Assembly (NCBI RefSeq): GCF_902168065.1
Contig: NZ_LR655692.1
Span: 1-64,000, forward strand
Direction of reading: 5' to 3'
Length of the DNA stretch: 64,000 bases
From: Mycobacterium tilburgii
Lineage (GTDB): Bacteria; Actinomycetota; Actinomycetes; Mycobacteriales; Mycobacteriaceae
Position numbers and translations under genes: made by a program. The notes below the pieces were generated by a model, which was not told the origin of the DNA, made no database searches, and saw only the letters and a list, made by a program, of their open reading frames with translations. Shown one piece after another: positions 8,937-26,446 of this stretch (its first letter is position 1; every line of letters starts with the position of its first letter).

Positions 8937-11042
8937 TCACTCGCCCGTGGCCTTCGCAATGATCTCCTTCGACACGTTCGCCGGGACTTCGGTGTACGAG
9001 TCGAACACCATGGAGTAGTTCGCCCGGCCTTGCGTCTTGGACCGCAGGTCGCCGACGTAGCCGAACATCTCCGACAGCGGCACGTGCGCCCGAACGGCGC
9101 GCGCACCAGCCCGCTCCTCCATGGCCTGGATCTGGCCACGGCGGGAGTTCAGGTCACCGATCACGTCACCCATGTAGTCCTCGGGTGTGGTCACTTCGAC
9201 CGCCATGATCGGCTCGAGGATCACCGGCTGGGCTTGCTGCGCAGCCTTTTTCAGCACCTGTGAACCTGCGATCTTGAACGCCATTTCCGAGGAGTCAACC
9301 TCGTGGTAGGCACCGTCGAGCAAGGTAACCTTCAGGTTCACCAGCGGATAGCCGGCCAGCACGCCGTACTGCATGGCGTCCTGGGCGCCCGCGTCCACCG
9401 ACGGGATGTACTCCCGAGGGATGCGGCCACCTGTCACCTTGTTCTCGAACTCGTAGGTGGCACCGTCTTCATCGGTGAACGGCTCGAGGTTGATGATCAC
9501 CTTCGCGAACTGACCCGAGCCACCCGTCTGCTTCTTGTGGGTGAACTCGACGTTCTGCACGGCCCGCTTGATGGTCTCCTTGTACGCCACCTGTGGCTTA
9601 CCGACGTTGGCCTCGACCTTGAACTCGCGGCGCATCCGGTCCACCAGGATATCCAGGTGCAACTCGCCCATGCCGCCGATGACGGTCTGACCGGTCTCCT
9701 GATCCAGGTGCACCTTGAAGGTCGGGTCTTCCTCGGCGAGCTTCTGGATCGACAGCGACAGCTTCTCCTGGTCGCTCTTGGTTTTGGGCTCGATGGCCAC
9801 CTCGATGACCGGGTCCGGGAAGGTCATGGATTCCAGCACGACCTGGTAGTTCGGGTCGCTCAGAGTGTCACCGGTGGTGGTGTCCTTCAGGCCGATCACC
9901 GCATAGATGTGCCCCGCCGAGGCGGTCTCGACCGGGTTCTCCTTGTTGGAGTGCATCTGGAACAGCTTGCCCAGCCGCTCTTTCTTGCCCTTGGTGGCGT
10001 TGATCACCTGGCTGCCGGAGTCGACCTTGCCCGAGTAGACGCGGACGTAGGTCAGCTTGCCGAAGAACGGGTGCGTGGCGACCTTGAAGGCCAGCGCCGA
10101 GAACGGCTCGTCGGTCGACGGGTTGCGGACGACCTCAACGTCCTCCTTGCCCGGCGTGTGGCCGATGGCCGGCGGTACATCCACCGGTGAGGGCAGATAG
10201 TCGATGACCGCATCCAGCATCGGCTGGACGCCCTTGTTCTTGAACGCGCTGCCGCACAGCACCGGGTAGGCCTCCGAGCTGATGGTCAGCTTGCGGATGG
10301 CGGCCTTGATCTCGGCGACCGTGAGCTCTTCGTCGCCGAGGTACTTGTCCAGCAACGCCTCGTCGGTCTCGGCGACGACCTCGAGCAGCCTGGTGCGGTA
10401 CTCGTCGGCCTTCTCCTGCAGTTCGGCGGGAATGTCGACCACGTCGTACTTCTCACCGAGCTTGGCCTCGGCGCTCCACACCTTGGCCTTCATCTCGACC
10501 AGGTCGACGACGCCTTCGAAGTCGCCCTCGGAGCCGACGGGCAGCTGGATCGGGGTGACGTTGGCGCCCAAGCGCTCCTCCATCGTCTTCACCGAGAAGT
10601 AGAAGTCGGCGCCGATCTTGTCCATCTTGTTGACGAAGCAGATCCGTGGGACGTCGTACTTGTCCGCCTGGCGCCACACCTGCTCGGACTGCGGCTCCAC
10701 ACCCTCCTTGCCGTCGAACACGGCAACGGCACCATCCAGCACACGTAGGCTGCGTTCCACCTCGACGGTGAAGTCGACGTGCCCGGGGGTATCGATGATG
10801 TTGATCTGGTTGTCGTTCCAGAAGCAGGTGGTCGCGGCCGAGGTGATGGTGATACCCCGCTCCTGCTCCTGCTGCATCCAGTCCATGGTGGCGGCGCCGT
10901 CGTGGACCTCACCGATCTTGTAGCTGATACCGGTGTAGTAGAGGATGCGCTCGGTCGTCGTCGTCTTGCCGGCGTCGATGTGCGCCATGATGCCGATATT
11001 GCGGACCTTGGTCAGGTCGGTCAGCACGTCCTTCTGCGCCAC
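8937..11042 (-). CDS. fusA: elongation factor G
   Basis: This intact protein of 701 residues is the translocation GTPase that moves tRNA-mRNA through the ribosome and helps ribosome recycling. Motifs: [15 protein letters not shown] (P-loop), [15 protein letters not shown] (G3), [12 protein letters not shown] (G4), then domains II to V including [14 protein letters not shown]. Start is GTG at 11042, 84 bases after rpsG. It is part of the rpsL-rpsG-fusA-tuf operon order kept in mycobacteria. Confidence 0.98.
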   Translation of the reverse strand: MAQKDVLTDLTKVRNIGIMAHIDAGKTTTTERILYYTGISYKIGEVHDGAATMDWMQQEQERGITITSAATTCFWNDNQINIIDTPGHVDFTVEVERSLRVLDGAVAVFDGKEGVEPQSEQVWRQADKYDVPRICFVNKMDKIGADFYFSVKTMEERLGANVTPIQLPVGSEGDFEGVVDLVEMKAKVWSAEAKLGEKYDVVDIPAELQEKADEYRTRLLEVVAETDEALLDKYLGDEELTVAEIKAAIRKLTISSEAYPVLCGSAFKNKGVQPMLDAVIDYLPSPVDVPPAIGHTPGKEDVEVVRNPSTDEPFSALAFKVATHPFFGKLTYVRVYSGKVDSGSQVINATKGKKERLGKLFQMHSNKENPVETASAGHIYAVIGLKDTTTGDTLSDPNYQVVLESMTFPDPVIEVAIEPKTKSDQEKLSLSIQKLAEEDPTFKVHLDQETGQTVIGGMGELHLDILVDRMRREFKVEANVGKPQVAYKETIKRAVQNVEFTHKKQTGGSGQFAKVIINLEPFTDEDGATYEFENKVTGGRIPREYIPSVDAGAQDAMQYGVLAGYPLVNLKVTLLDGAYHEVDSSEMAFKIAGSQVLKKAAQQAQPVILEPIMAVEVTTPEDYMGDVIGDLNSRRGQIQAMEERAGARAVRAHVPLSEMFGYVGDLRSKTQGRANYSMVFDSYTEVPANVSKEIIAKATGE

Positions 11043-11126
11043 AGAAGTCTTCCCACTCTTTCGATTGCGTAGTTAGTTCGCTGTCGGTTACGCCCGGCCG
11101 CACTGCCGGTCGGCGCCGTTTCGGCC

Positions 11127-11597
11127 TTACCAGCGATAGTGCGCAAAGGCGCGGTTGGCCTCGGCCATCTTGTGGGTGTCCTCACGCCGCTTCACGGAAG
11201 CCCCGAGGCCATTGCTGGCGTCCAGGATCTCGTTCGCCAGCCGCTCGATCATCGTCTTCTCCCGGCGTTGCCGCGAGAAGCTGACCAGCCAACGCAGCGC
11301 CAGGGTGGTCGACCGGTCCGGCCGCACCTCGACGGGCACCTGGTAGGTGGCACCACCGACGCGGCGGCTGCGGACTTCCAGGGCTGGTTTGACGTTATCC
11401 AATGCCCGCTTGAGCGTGATCACCGGATCGGCGCCGGTCTTGTCGCGGGCTTGTTCGAGCGCACCATAAACAATGCGTTCGGCCAGCGATTTCTTCCCCT
11501 TCAGCAGAACCTTGTTCACCAACTGGGTGACCAGCTGCGATCCGTAAACCGGGTCATTGACCAGTGGACGCTTCGGCGCGGGCCCCTTGCGCGGCAT
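11127..11597 (-). CDS. rpsG: 30S ribosomal protein S7
   Basis: This intact protein of 156 residues binds the 3' major domain of 16S rRNA and starts assembly of the small-subunit head. Start [20 protein letters not shown], then [19 protein letters not shown] and end NRAFAHYRW, all typical. The ATG overlaps the rpsL stop by one base, implying translational coupling. Confidence 0.98.
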   Translation of the reverse strand: MPRKGPAPKRPLVNDPVYGSQLVTQLVNKVLLKGKKSLAERIVYGALEQARDKTGADPVITLKRALDNVKPALEVRSRRVGGATYQVPVEVRPDRSTTLALRWLVSFSRQRREKTMIERLANEILDASNGLGASVKRREDTHKMAEANRAFAHYRW

Positions 11598-11971
11598 TAG
11601 CTCTTCTCCTTCTTGGCGCCGTACCGGCTGCGAGCTTGCTTGCGATTCTTAGCACCCTGGGTGTCCAGCGAGCCGCGGATGATCTTGTAGCGCACACCCG
11701 GCAGGTCCTTCACCCGGCCACCACGCACCAACACCATCGAGTGCTCCTGCAGGTTGTGACCTTCGCCGGGGATGTAGGCGGTGACCTCGACCTGGCTCGT
11801 CAGCTTCACGCGCGCGACCTTCCGAAGCGCCGAGTTCGGCTTCTTCGGGGTGGTGGTGTACACGCGGGTGCACACGCCACGACGCTGCGGGCTACCCTTC
11901 AGGGCAGCGGTCTTGACCTTGGCGACCTTGTCGCGGCGACCCTTGCGTACCAGCTGCTGAATGGTTGGCAT
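11597..11971 (-). CDS. rpsL: 30S ribosomal protein S12
   Basis: This intact protein of 124 residues lies in the decoding centre. The streptomycin-resistance positions are wild type: Lys43 ([13 protein letters not shown]) and Lys88 (GRVKDLPG). It is the first gene of the str operon, with about 300 bases free upstream for a promoter. It overlaps rpsG by one base. Confidence 0.98.
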
Positions 11972-12270
11972 CTACCGACTTTCTGTGTTCGAGGTCTTTT
12001 TAAGTCTCTGTCCTGCAGCTATCCACCGCCACGTAGCACCTGACGTACCCCGCGGCCGGGCGTATCGCACGCGCTCAGCACCAGATAAATCCGATGCGTG
12101 GACATACGAATTTGCCCGGCATTCGCTTCCTTACGTCAGGCGCCGTAAGCCGCCAGGCATGAGTTTCCACAATACCCGCCGCTGGTCTGGCAGGTCAAAG
12201 CGAGTGTCGCACCGCACCAACCGCCGTGCCACCCCCGTCGATCTGACCGTTATTTCGGCCCGCCTTCAAG
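11972..12270. other. upstream region of the str operon
   Basis: About 300 bases between the rpsL start and the tail of the broken TetR gene. It must carry the rpsL promoter reading toward the minus strand. I cannot place -35 and -10 boxes with confidence, and no gene is visible. Confidence 0.4.
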
Positions 12271-12832
12271 CTAAGAACCGGCCTGGGTACTTCGCCGGTC
12301 CAACCCTGTCGCCAATCGCAACACCATGTCGGTGAACAGCGCACCGGTGTCGATGTCGTCCATCACACCCGTCATTTCCAGCAGCAGAAACCTGTGCAAC
12401 GCCGACCAGAACTCGAGCGCGGCGTAAAAGGCCTCCTCGCCGTCGAGACCGTAGGAAGACAGCACGGCGATGATGGGGTGCGGCCGCGGCACGGGTGGGT
12501 GCGGTGTATTCGGGATCGTCACCGCCCAGCGACATCCGGGTGAACGCCGAATACCGCCCGGGATGATGGTGCGCATAGCTGCGGTAGGCGCCGGCCATGA
12601 CCAGCACCGCGTCGTCGCGCGAGCGCCCCTCCCCGACCCGGTTGAGCGTCGTGATGATGTCGTCGATGACCCGGATCCGCACCGCGCACCGCAGGTCCTC
12701 CAGGCTGTCGACGTGGTTGTAGAGCGACGGCCCCTTGGTGCCCAACTGCGTGGCAAGCGCGTTGATGGTCAGCGAGTCCCATCCCGGCCCGCGGGCGCCA
12801 CCCACCGATGGTGGTTCCGGGTGGGCTGCCAT
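12271..12832 (-). pseudogene. TetR-family regulator (Rv0681-like), broken
   Basis: The frame from 12832 holds part of the helix-turn-helix (WDSLTINALATQLGTKGPSL then YNHVDSLEDLR), then AVLVMAGAYRSYAHHHPGRY. Near 12490 a frameshift moves the rest to another frame (IIAVLSSYGLDGEEAFYAAL, FWSALHRFLLLEMTG, ending DRRSTQAGS). The first DNA-binding helix expected after the start is also missing, so there is an N-terminal deletion too. Such regulators are dimeric repressors with a ligand pocket. In M. tuberculosis the homologue is divergent from rpsL, as here. Confidence 0.8.
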
Positions 12833-13021
12833 GGAAACGCCTTTCGACGCGGTGATCAGGGGATGCTCAACTAATGACTCTAGTTGACGAAGCCGCTGAT
12901 AGACGCCAGTGGATCCGGGACGGGCCTTAGTCAACCCGGGCGAAACTATTTGCCATTGCGCAGGCCGATACACGTAGGCTCATTCCAGCACATACCCGCA
13001 GCCGCCGAAGGGGGACCCGCG

Positions 13022-13396
13022 ATGCACTGGAGAACGGCCGCCGGGTCGCTTGCAACCGGTGTCATCGCGATCACGGCCGCGGCCGCGCCGCCGCCGGCCG
13101 CGCAGGCCAAAAACGGCGACACCCACATCATCGGGGAGGGCAGTCAGCAAACCATCGACTGCAACGACAGCACGCTGTACGTCAACGGCACCCGGAATTC
13201 CGTCAACGCGTTGGGCAACTGTTGGGCGGTGACGGTCATGGGGTCGGGCAATACGGTAATCGCTGACTCGGTCACCCATGACATCACCGTGTACGGCTAT
13301 GACCAGACGGTCTTCTTTCACAATGGATCGCCGATTCTGTGGGACCGCGGTCGCGAACTGGGAATGACGAATCGCCTGCAGCAGGTGCCCGCCTGA
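13022..13396 (+). CDS. small exported DUF3060 protein (Rv0680c-like)
   Basis: This intact protein of 124 residues starts at the ATG behind GAAGGGGGACCCGCG. It has a signal peptide (GSLATGVIAITAAAAPPPAA, cleavage near AQA) and then a DUF3060 beta-repeat part (IIGEGSQQTIDCN, LYVNGTRNSVNALG, VTVMGSGNTVIADSV). The repeated N-x-v-x-G spacing suggests a small beta-helix-like fold outside the membrane. Function unknown. It lies 29 bases upstream of a second protein of the same family and probably shares its operon. Confidence 0.85.
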   Translation: MHWRTAAGSLATGVIAITAAAAPPPAAQAKNGDTHIIGEGSQQTIDCNDSTLYVNGTRNSVNALGNCWAVTVMGSGNTVIADSVTHDITVYGYDQTVFFHNGSPILWDRGRELGMTNRLQQVPA

Positions 13397-13425
13397 CCTA
13401 TAGCTGCCGCACCAAGGAGGGGAAC

Positions 13426-13899
13426 ATGCGCGTCCACGTCAGCGACCGTTCGATCAGGCTGGCCGTACTCACCGTGGCACCGGCCGTCGCGGCCAGCTGC
13501 AGTTCGACCGCCAACCCGCCCGGCGGCCCCAGCACGACGACGAAGAGCAGCACCACCACGACGACCACCGGCGCGGCCGCCACGACCGCGCCGAACAGCG
13601 AAAACACCACCGCCTCAGTCGAAATCGGCAACACCCTGAACTACGGCTCGGTGGACACCACGGCAACCCTCGACTGCGCCTCCGGCAAGTCGCTGAACGT
13701 CGCCGGATCCAACAACACGCTGGCAGTCACCGGTACCTGCGCGACGGTAAGCGTCGGCGGCGCGAACAACAAGATCGCCATCGACAAGGTCGACACCCGC
13801 ATCACCGTGCTGGGCCTCGACAACACCATCACCTACAAGGGCGGCGATCCCAAGGTGGACAACCTCGGCTCTGGCAACACCATCAGTGAGGGCAGCTGA
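13426..13899 (+). CDS. Thr-rich DUF3060 lipoprotein (Rv0679c-like)
   Basis: This intact protein of 157 residues starts at the ATG behind a strong AAGGAGGGG. A short hydrophobic start ends in a lipobox-like VAASC at about residue 25, so it is probably a lipid-anchored envelope protein. A Thr/Ala-rich linker follows, then a DUF3060 domain with repeated units (GNTLNYGSV, SNNTLAVTG, ANNKIAIDK, LDNTITYKG, SGNTISEGS). The repeats parallel the neighbour at 13022, so the pair looks like an old duplication. Function unknown. It runs tail to tail with echA5, stops 4 bases apart. Confidence 0.85.
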   Translation: MRVHVSDRSIRLAVLTVAPAVAASCSSTANPPGGPSTTTKSSTTTTTTGAAATTAPNSENTTASVEIGNTLNYGSVDTTATLDCASGKSLNVAGSNNTLAVTGTCATVSVGGANNKIAIDKVDTRITVLGLDNTITYKGGDPKVDNLGSGNTISEGS

Positions 13900-13903
13900 T
13901 CGG

Positions 13904-14671
13904 TTACGTCGCGGCCGCTCCGTGCCGACCAGCCCCGGCGGCGAATCGCCCCGCCCCCTCGCTGGCTTCGGCGGCAACCTTGGCGATGCTGACGAATTCT
14001 TGGTGGATCGCCGCGGACTCCGGCAACCCCCACTGATGCAGCGCCGACAGCCGGTCCGCCCGCAGACACTGTTGCGGGAGCGCGGCCAACTCGGCCGCCA
14101 GCTGCTCGGCCGCTTGCCGCGCTTGACCTTTCGAGACGACCCGATTGGCCAATCCCATCGCCAGGGCTTCATCGGCCTTGACCTCTCGGCCGGTCAGGAT
14201 CAGGTCCAGCGCCCGGCTCTGGCCGATCAGCCGCGGCAGCCGCACGGTGCCCCCGTCGATCAGCGGCACTCCCCAACGCCGGCAGAACACGCCGAACACG
14301 GCGTCCTCCTCGGCCACCCGCAGGTCGCACCAGATAGCCAACTCCAGACCGCCCGCGACGGCGTAGCCGCTCACCGCGGCGATCACCGGCTTGGACAGCA
14401 CCATCCGCGACGGGCCCATCGGGCCGGGACCGGTCCGGTGCAGCTCGTTGGCCTGCGGTGTGCCGAAGGCCTTCAGATCAGCGCCCGCACAGAACGTTCC
14501 GCCCTCGCCCCACAGCACCGCCACCGACGCGGAATCGTCGCGTTCGAATTTCTCGAAGGCCGCGTACAGGGCGATTGCCGCCGGACCGTTCACCGCGTTA
14601 CGCGCCTCGGGCCGGTTCAGGATCACCGTCGTCACCGGACCCTTGCGCTCCACCCGCACCGCATCACTCAT
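13904..14671 (-). CDS. echA5: enoyl-CoA hydratase/isomerase family protein EchA5
   Basis: This intact crotonase-fold protein of 255 residues would act on acyl-CoA in fatty-acid breakdown. The oxyanion-hole motifs are present (GGTFCAGADLKAFG and SGYAVAGGLELAIWCDLRVA), as is the typical VFGVFCRRWGVPLIDGGTV loop. Start ATG at 14671 follows CTGGAGG. It heads away from a decayed run of the same pathway (Rv0674-like regulator, echA4, fadE8), so it may have lost its partners. Residue identity to M. tuberculosis EchA5 appears very high from memory. Confidence 0.9.
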   Translation of the reverse strand: MSDAVRVERKGPVTTVILNRPEARNAVNGPAAIALYAAFEKFERDDSASVAVLWGEGGTFCAGADLKAFGTPQANELHRTGPGPMGPSRMVLSKPVIAAVSGYAVAGGLELAIWCDLRVAEEDAVFGVFCRRWGVPLIDGGTVRLPRLIGQSRALDLILTGREVKADEALAMGLANRVVSKGQARQAAEQLAAELAALPQQCLRADRLSALHQWGLPESAAIHQEFVSIAKVAAEASEGAGRFAAGAGRHGAAAT

Positions 14672-15397
14672 GTCGCCTCCAGGAGTTGAGTTGTATCGCG
14701 CCGGTCGAGCAGTTCGGTCGCAAAGTCGTGATAGACGGCACGCAGCGGCGCACCGGGCCAATCCTCGGGCAGCAGATCGGCAGGCAGCATCGTATCGGTG
14801 AGCAGGTGCCGCACGATCGCCGCGGCGACCACGAAGCGGCCCGGAACGTCTGCGACAGCGGCCATCTCATCCAGAAGCCGGCGACCGTCCGCCGCCCAGC
14901 CGGGCAGGTCCCACAGCTGCGCGGCGAGCTGCTCGGGCGCGTCATCGCGCGCGGTGAGCACCCGCCGGACCCGATCGGCCAGATCGGGTTCGAGGTCGGG
15001 GTCGAGGTTGTTCGGGCCTCATCCATACACCCTCGCGTAATTCACCGAAACGATTGCGGTACATGCTGTTTCGCTGCGCAGCACGCGTTCGCGCATCGGC
15101 GCCGACGCCGGTCACAATCACGACATGCCAGTCGCCGCGCCAGGGTCGGATCCGGAGCCGCATCGCCTCGTCCTGACGGCGCTGGCGTGCCAGCAGCCGA
15201 TCCGAGAGCCGGTAGCCGTCGGCCGAGCGGATTAGGTCACCGGCCCCGACCCTGCGGGTTAGCGCAACCCGCAGGGTCGTCTCCTTGATTCCGAAATCGG
15301 CTGTCAGCCTGATCAGCTCACTCGCGGTCGCCCAGGCCGCCGGATGGGCACCCAGCAGAACGCTGAGTACCACCGAGCGCGCGGTCATCGTCGCCAT
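14668..15397 (-). pseudogene. PaaX-like transcriptional regulator (Rv0674-like), frameshifted
   Basis: The start at 15397 (MATMTARSVVLSVLLGAHPA) opens a PaaX-type winged-helix part (FGIKETTLRVALTRRVGAGD, YRLSDRLLARQRRQDE). Near 15018, after WMRPE, a one-base indel breaks the frame. The other frame carries on cleanly to the end (VLTARDDAPEQLAAQLW, GRFVVAAAIVRHLLTD, TTQLLEAT). Apart from that indel the gene is well preserved at about 242 residues. PaaX proteins repress phenylacetate-type acyl-CoA degradation, which fits the echA/fadE neighbours. Its end overlaps the echA5 start by 4 bases. Confidence 0.85.
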
Positions 15398-15399
15398 GA

Positions 15400-16339
15400 C
15401 TACACCCCGGAGGTACGTCGGACGTAGTCGCCGAACGGCTCGTCGCGATGGCGCACCGCCTCGCGGAAGCCGTGTTCGACCGAGTCGGCAACGAAGGCGT
15501 GCCCCTCCGGGCGTGTGCCGGGCGATGCCGTCGAACAACGTGCTGACCATCCGACTGGTAGCCACACCCCGTTGCAACAGAGCGGAATTCAGCGCGAGCT
15601 TCACCATGATCAGCTGATTGACCGGCACCGCCGCAATGCGCTCCACCAGCCGTTCGGTGCGCTCGTAGAGATCTTTGGGGTCGGGCGCCTCGACGGCCAG
15701 ACCCCACTCGGCGGCTTGCGCCCCGGTGATCGAATCACCGGTGAACAGAAGGCGTTTGGCCAGTTGGTCACCGAGCCGATGCGCCCACAGGCCGGCGGCC
15801 GGGACACCCCACACCCGGGTGGGCGGGTAACCGATTTTGGCGTCTGCCGCGGCGATAACCTGGTCGGCGTGCAACGCGATGTCGGTGCCGCCGGCCACGC
15901 AGTACCCGTGAATCTTGACCACCGTCGGCTTGTCAGCGTGCATCAGGCTCGAAAACCCGCGCACGAACCGGCTCATCATCTGATAGTCGATCATCGGGTC
16001 CCAGGGCTGGTCGGGCCGGTGGTTGATGCCCTGGGTTTTGCCGTCCAGCACGGTGCCCGCATAGGCGCCGGTCCCGCCGGCCGAGCCGGTGCCGTCGGCG
16101 TAAGCGGACAGGTCGAAGCCCGCGCAAAACCCTTCGCCGCGGCCGGATACCAGGATGACGTGCACGTTGGGGTCGAGGTCGGCACGCTCCACCAGCGCAG
16201 AGAGCTCCAGCGGAGTGTCCGCGACGATCGCGTTGCCCTTCTCCGGCCGGTTGAAGGTGATCCGCGCGACCCAGCCGGTGACCTCGTAGGTCATTGTCTT
16301 GAGGTTGTCGAAGTCGACTGGCCTGATCGCGTAAGTCAC
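15400..16339 (-). pseudogene. echA4: enoyl-CoA hydratase EchA4, frameshifted near the 3' end
   Basis: A GTG start at 16339 opens about 275 well-kept residues of a crotonase (GRGEGFCAGFDLSAYADG, KIHGYCVAGGTDIALHADQV, IGYPPTRVWGVPAAG). At about 15513 one extra G (CCCGGAGGGG where CCCGAGGGG is expected) shifts the frame. The true ending is read in the next frame (GHAFVADSVEHGFREAV, ending YVRRTSGV) with a stop at 15400-15402. The shift removes that stop, so the open frame runs on into the PaaX-like gene and gives an artificial 465-residue hybrid. Loss of about 40 C-terminal residues may or may not abolish activity. Confidence 0.85.
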
Positions 16340-16346
16340 CGGTGGC

Positions 16347-17601
16347 TCAGCCCTTTACCAGGCACCGCTCCAGGATAGGCGCCAGATCCAGTCCGGTCAG
16401 CATGGTGCCGACCGCGCCGCCCCATTGACCGCCCAGCCTGGTGGTCAAGAACACCTCGGCGACCGCGGGGTAGCATGCCGGACCGGACCAGCAGCGAACC
16501 TTGCAACGCCAGGCAGATGTCCTCGGCGACCTTGCGCGCCCGGTAGGCGATGGTGTCCAGGTCGCTCAGCTCGTCGCGCAGCTGGCCGACGTGGCGGCCC
16601 AGCCGCGGGTCCTGACCGGCGCTCTCGTCGAGTTCGGCGAACAGCACCTCGATGCATTCCGGCCGAGTTGCCATGGCGCGCAAGGTATCTAGCACGCTCA
16701 CGTTGCCCGAGCCTTCCCAGATGCCCACCAGCGGAGCCTCGCGGAACGTCCGCGGCATGCCGGAGTCCTCGACATAACCGTTTCCTCCCAGGCATTCCAG
16801 CGCCTTAGCGGCGTGCGGGGTGGCCCGCTTGCATACCCAGTGCTTGCTGGCCGCCAGACCGATGCGGCGCAGTAGCCGCCTCCTTGGCGTCCCCGCGCAG
16901 TGCGTTGTCGGTGGCGCTGGCCATCCGCATCGCGACGATCGTCGCGGCCTCGGCCTCGACGCCAGGTCGGCGAGCACGTTGCGCATCAGGGGTTGGTCAA
17001 TCAGGTAGGCGCCGAAGGCCTTTCGGTGCTGGGCGTGATAGATCGCGCGGGTCAGGCCGGTGCGCATGCTGGTAGCGCTGCCCAGGATGCAGTCAAGGCG
17101 GGTGAGGTTGACCATCTCGATGATAGGCGGCACGCCACGCCCTCCTCGCCCACCAGCCAGACGACGGCACCGTCGTACTCCACCTCGCTCGAGGCGTTGG
17201 CATGGTTACCGAGCTTGTCCTTGAGCCGCTGCAAGAACATTCGGTTGCGGCTGCAGTCGGGCAGGATCCGCGGAAGCATGAAGCAAGACAGCCCACCGGG
17301 AGCCTGCGCGAGGACCAAGAAGATGTCGCACATGGGCGCCGAGTTGAACCAATTGTGACCGGTCAAACTGTAACTGCCGTACCGTTCGGAGTGGCCTGGG
17401 TGGTGCCGGCGCTCACGTCGGAACCACCCTGCTTCTCGGTCATCGACATCCCGGCGGTGATGCCGACTTTCGTGGTGGCCAGCTTGAGCTCGACCGCCGC
17501 TGGAGAACACAACCCCGCATCATCCGCAGTGCTCACCGAGGCTTTGATCCGCGAGGGCGGGCAGTGGGTACCTGGTTGGTGACGACATGCGTGTCCGACA
17601 T
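16347..17601 (-). pseudogene. fadE8: acyl-CoA dehydrogenase FadE8, rearranged
   Basis: The start MSDTHVVTNQV is at 17601. The next 25 or so codons (PASSAVLTEALIREGGQW) lie on the opposite strand at about 17494-17571. Roughly 150 codons are then missing before AGMSMTEKQGGSD. Further on, blocks alternate between frames: YSLTGHNWFNSAPMCD, LKDKLGNHANASSEVEYDG, MRTGLTRAIYHAQHRKAFGA, VEAEAATIVAMRMAS (shift near 16963), ALECLGGNGYVEDSGMPRTF, AEDICLALQGSLLVR, and the end LDLAPILERCLVKG. Full-length FadE8 is about 540 residues; this remnant spans about 1.25 kb. It was the first step of the local acyl-CoA oxidation set. Confidence 0.9.
17494..17571. other. inverted segment inside fadE8
   Basis: The sequence on the plus strand here encodes the FadE8 residues expected at positions of about 12-36 (EHNPASSAVLTEALIREGGQ), while the flanks encode FadE8 on the minus strand. 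The right junction falls at the palindrome GGTACC (17567-17572). Confidence 0.8.
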
Positions 17602-17654
17602 GCCACTCATATTACAGTTTTCAACAGCCGAACAAGAGGTGTAATACGGGCGGC

Positions 17655-18410
17655 TCAGCCGCGAGTGCGCTCCCGCAGGAAGGCGATGTCGTCCTTACGT
17701 CCCTCATCGGCGGTCTCGCAGATCACTGGCGCGTCGGCGGCCTCGACCACCGCCACCAGCAATTCGGGATCGATTTTTCCGGTGCCGAAGTTGGCGTGCC
17801 GGTCGGCACCCGATCCCGCGGCATCGCGCGAATCGTTGCAGTGCACCAGGTCGATGCGCCCGGTCAGCGCCTTGATCCGGCCCACCGCGTCGATCAGCGC
17901 CTCACCGGCGGCCCAGGCGTGACAGGTATCCAGGCAGAAACCAATTCCCTTGTCGCCGATGTGATCCCACAGTTTGCCGATGGTGTCGAAATAGCGGGCC
18001 ATGGCGTGGTCGCCGCCGGCGGTGTTCTCTAGATACACTGGGACGTCGGTTTCCAAATAGTCCAGCGCCTTGACCCACCGCTCGAAACCGGCCTCCGTGT
18101 CGTTGTCGTCCGCGTAACCGCCGTGCACGATGACCGCGGTCGCGTTGATCTGGGCGGCGGCGTCGCAGGTGTTTTGCAGGATCTTGCGCGACGGGATGCG
18201 GATGCGGTTGTTGGCCGAGGCGACGTTGATCAGATACGGCGCGTGCACATACAGCGGTGTGCCGGACGTCTTGAGCACCTCGGCGTCCTCGCGGGGTTTC
18301 GGCTTTTTCCAGCTCTGCGGGTTGCTGAGGAAAAACTGCACCACGTCGGCGCCGTCGGCTTGCGCGGCGGCCAGCGGGTCGTCATTGCGGACGTGCGAAC
18401 CGATGAGCAC
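17655..18410 (-). CDS. nfo: endonuclease IV (AP endonuclease)
   Basis: This intact protein of about 251 residues cleaves DNA 5' to abasic sites in base-excision repair and needs three metal ions. All expected metal ligands are visible in order: [50 protein letters not shown] and ICETADEG. Start GTG 18410 ([16 protein letters not shown]) fits the family; the open frame runs upstream into the rpoC terminator without meaning. In M. tuberculosis a ceramidase gene (Rv0669c) lies between rpoC and this gene; here they are only about 100 bases apart. Confidence 0.9.
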   Translation of the reverse strand: MLIGSHVRNDDPLAAAQADGADVVQFFLSNPQSWKKPKPREDAEVLKTSGTPLYVHAPYLINVASANNRIRIPSRKILQNTCDAAAQINATAVIVHGGYADDNDTEAGFERWVKALDYLETDVPVYLENTAGGDHAMARYFDTIGKLWDHIGDKGIGFCLDTCHAWAAGEALIDAVGRIKALTGRIDLVHCNDSRDAAGSGADRHANFGTGKIDPELLVAVVEAADAPVICETADEGRKDDIAFLRERTRG

Positions 18411-18469
18411 GTCGGCCAGTCTAGTGATCCGGTGCGACGCGACGGCTTCTCGCGCGGGTAGCCGGCACG

Positions 18470-18500
18470 AAAAAGCCCCCGCACGAGGCGGGGGCTTTTT
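18470..18500 (-). terminator. intrinsic terminator after rpoC
   Basis: A 13-bp perfect stem (AAAAAGCCCCCGC at 18470-18482 with its complement at 18488-18500) with a 5-base loop. On the minus strand it ends in a T run, a textbook rho-independent terminator 9 bases past the rpoC stop. It lies just upstream of the nfo start, so nfo must use its own promoter or read-through. Confidence 0.92.
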
Positions 18501-18509
18501 CGTCAGCAA

Positions 18510-22484
<3,975 letters not shown>

Positions 22485-22511
22485 TCAGTAACGATTTAAT
22501 GCTAGGTCGCG

Positions 22512-26072
<3,561 letters not shown>

Positions 26073-26267
26073 TTATGCCGGCGAACGATCTACCCGACTC
26101 TCACGCCCACAACTAAATAGCTGAGCTGCAGAAAAAGGCTCAGACTAAGGACCACGGTGGCGGGTGAGGGCGGGCAAGAAGTAGCCAACGCAACGTCCAA
26201 CAATAGCGCAGGCGCGCGCATTCTTCAACTAACCATTCAGGGAGTACCGGCGCTGGCAGGCGTCTCG

Positions 26268-26297
26268 ACTATCCCGTGGGTACATGCTGTCTTACAA
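26268..26297 (-). promoter_or_regulatory. candidate promoter upstream of rpoB
   Basis: On the minus strand TTGTAA (26292-26297) and GATAGT (26268-26273) are 18 bases apart, resembling -35 and -10 boxes of the main sigma factor. It would give a leader of about 260 bases. This is an inference from motif and spacing only. The whole 449-base gap between rpoB and mkl (25998-26446) shows no gene. Confidence 0.3.
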
Positions 26298-26446
26298 ATT
26301 TACGTGTCCGCGCTCTTGTCGTCAAGAGGAACGCACCGCAAGTTGTGAGAAAATCTTGCGGCCCCCGCCTCCGGCTGTTCTCGACGCGCCACGAGCAGCC
26401 GACCCGCCGAGCGGGGGCTACGCGGGGGAGCGATTGGGGGCGGGGA

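Noticed and set aside
12884-13021. Longer start for the first DUF3060 protein at 12884
   Set aside because: The signal peptide and Shine-Dalgarno support the ATG at 13022; the upstream part has no coding character.
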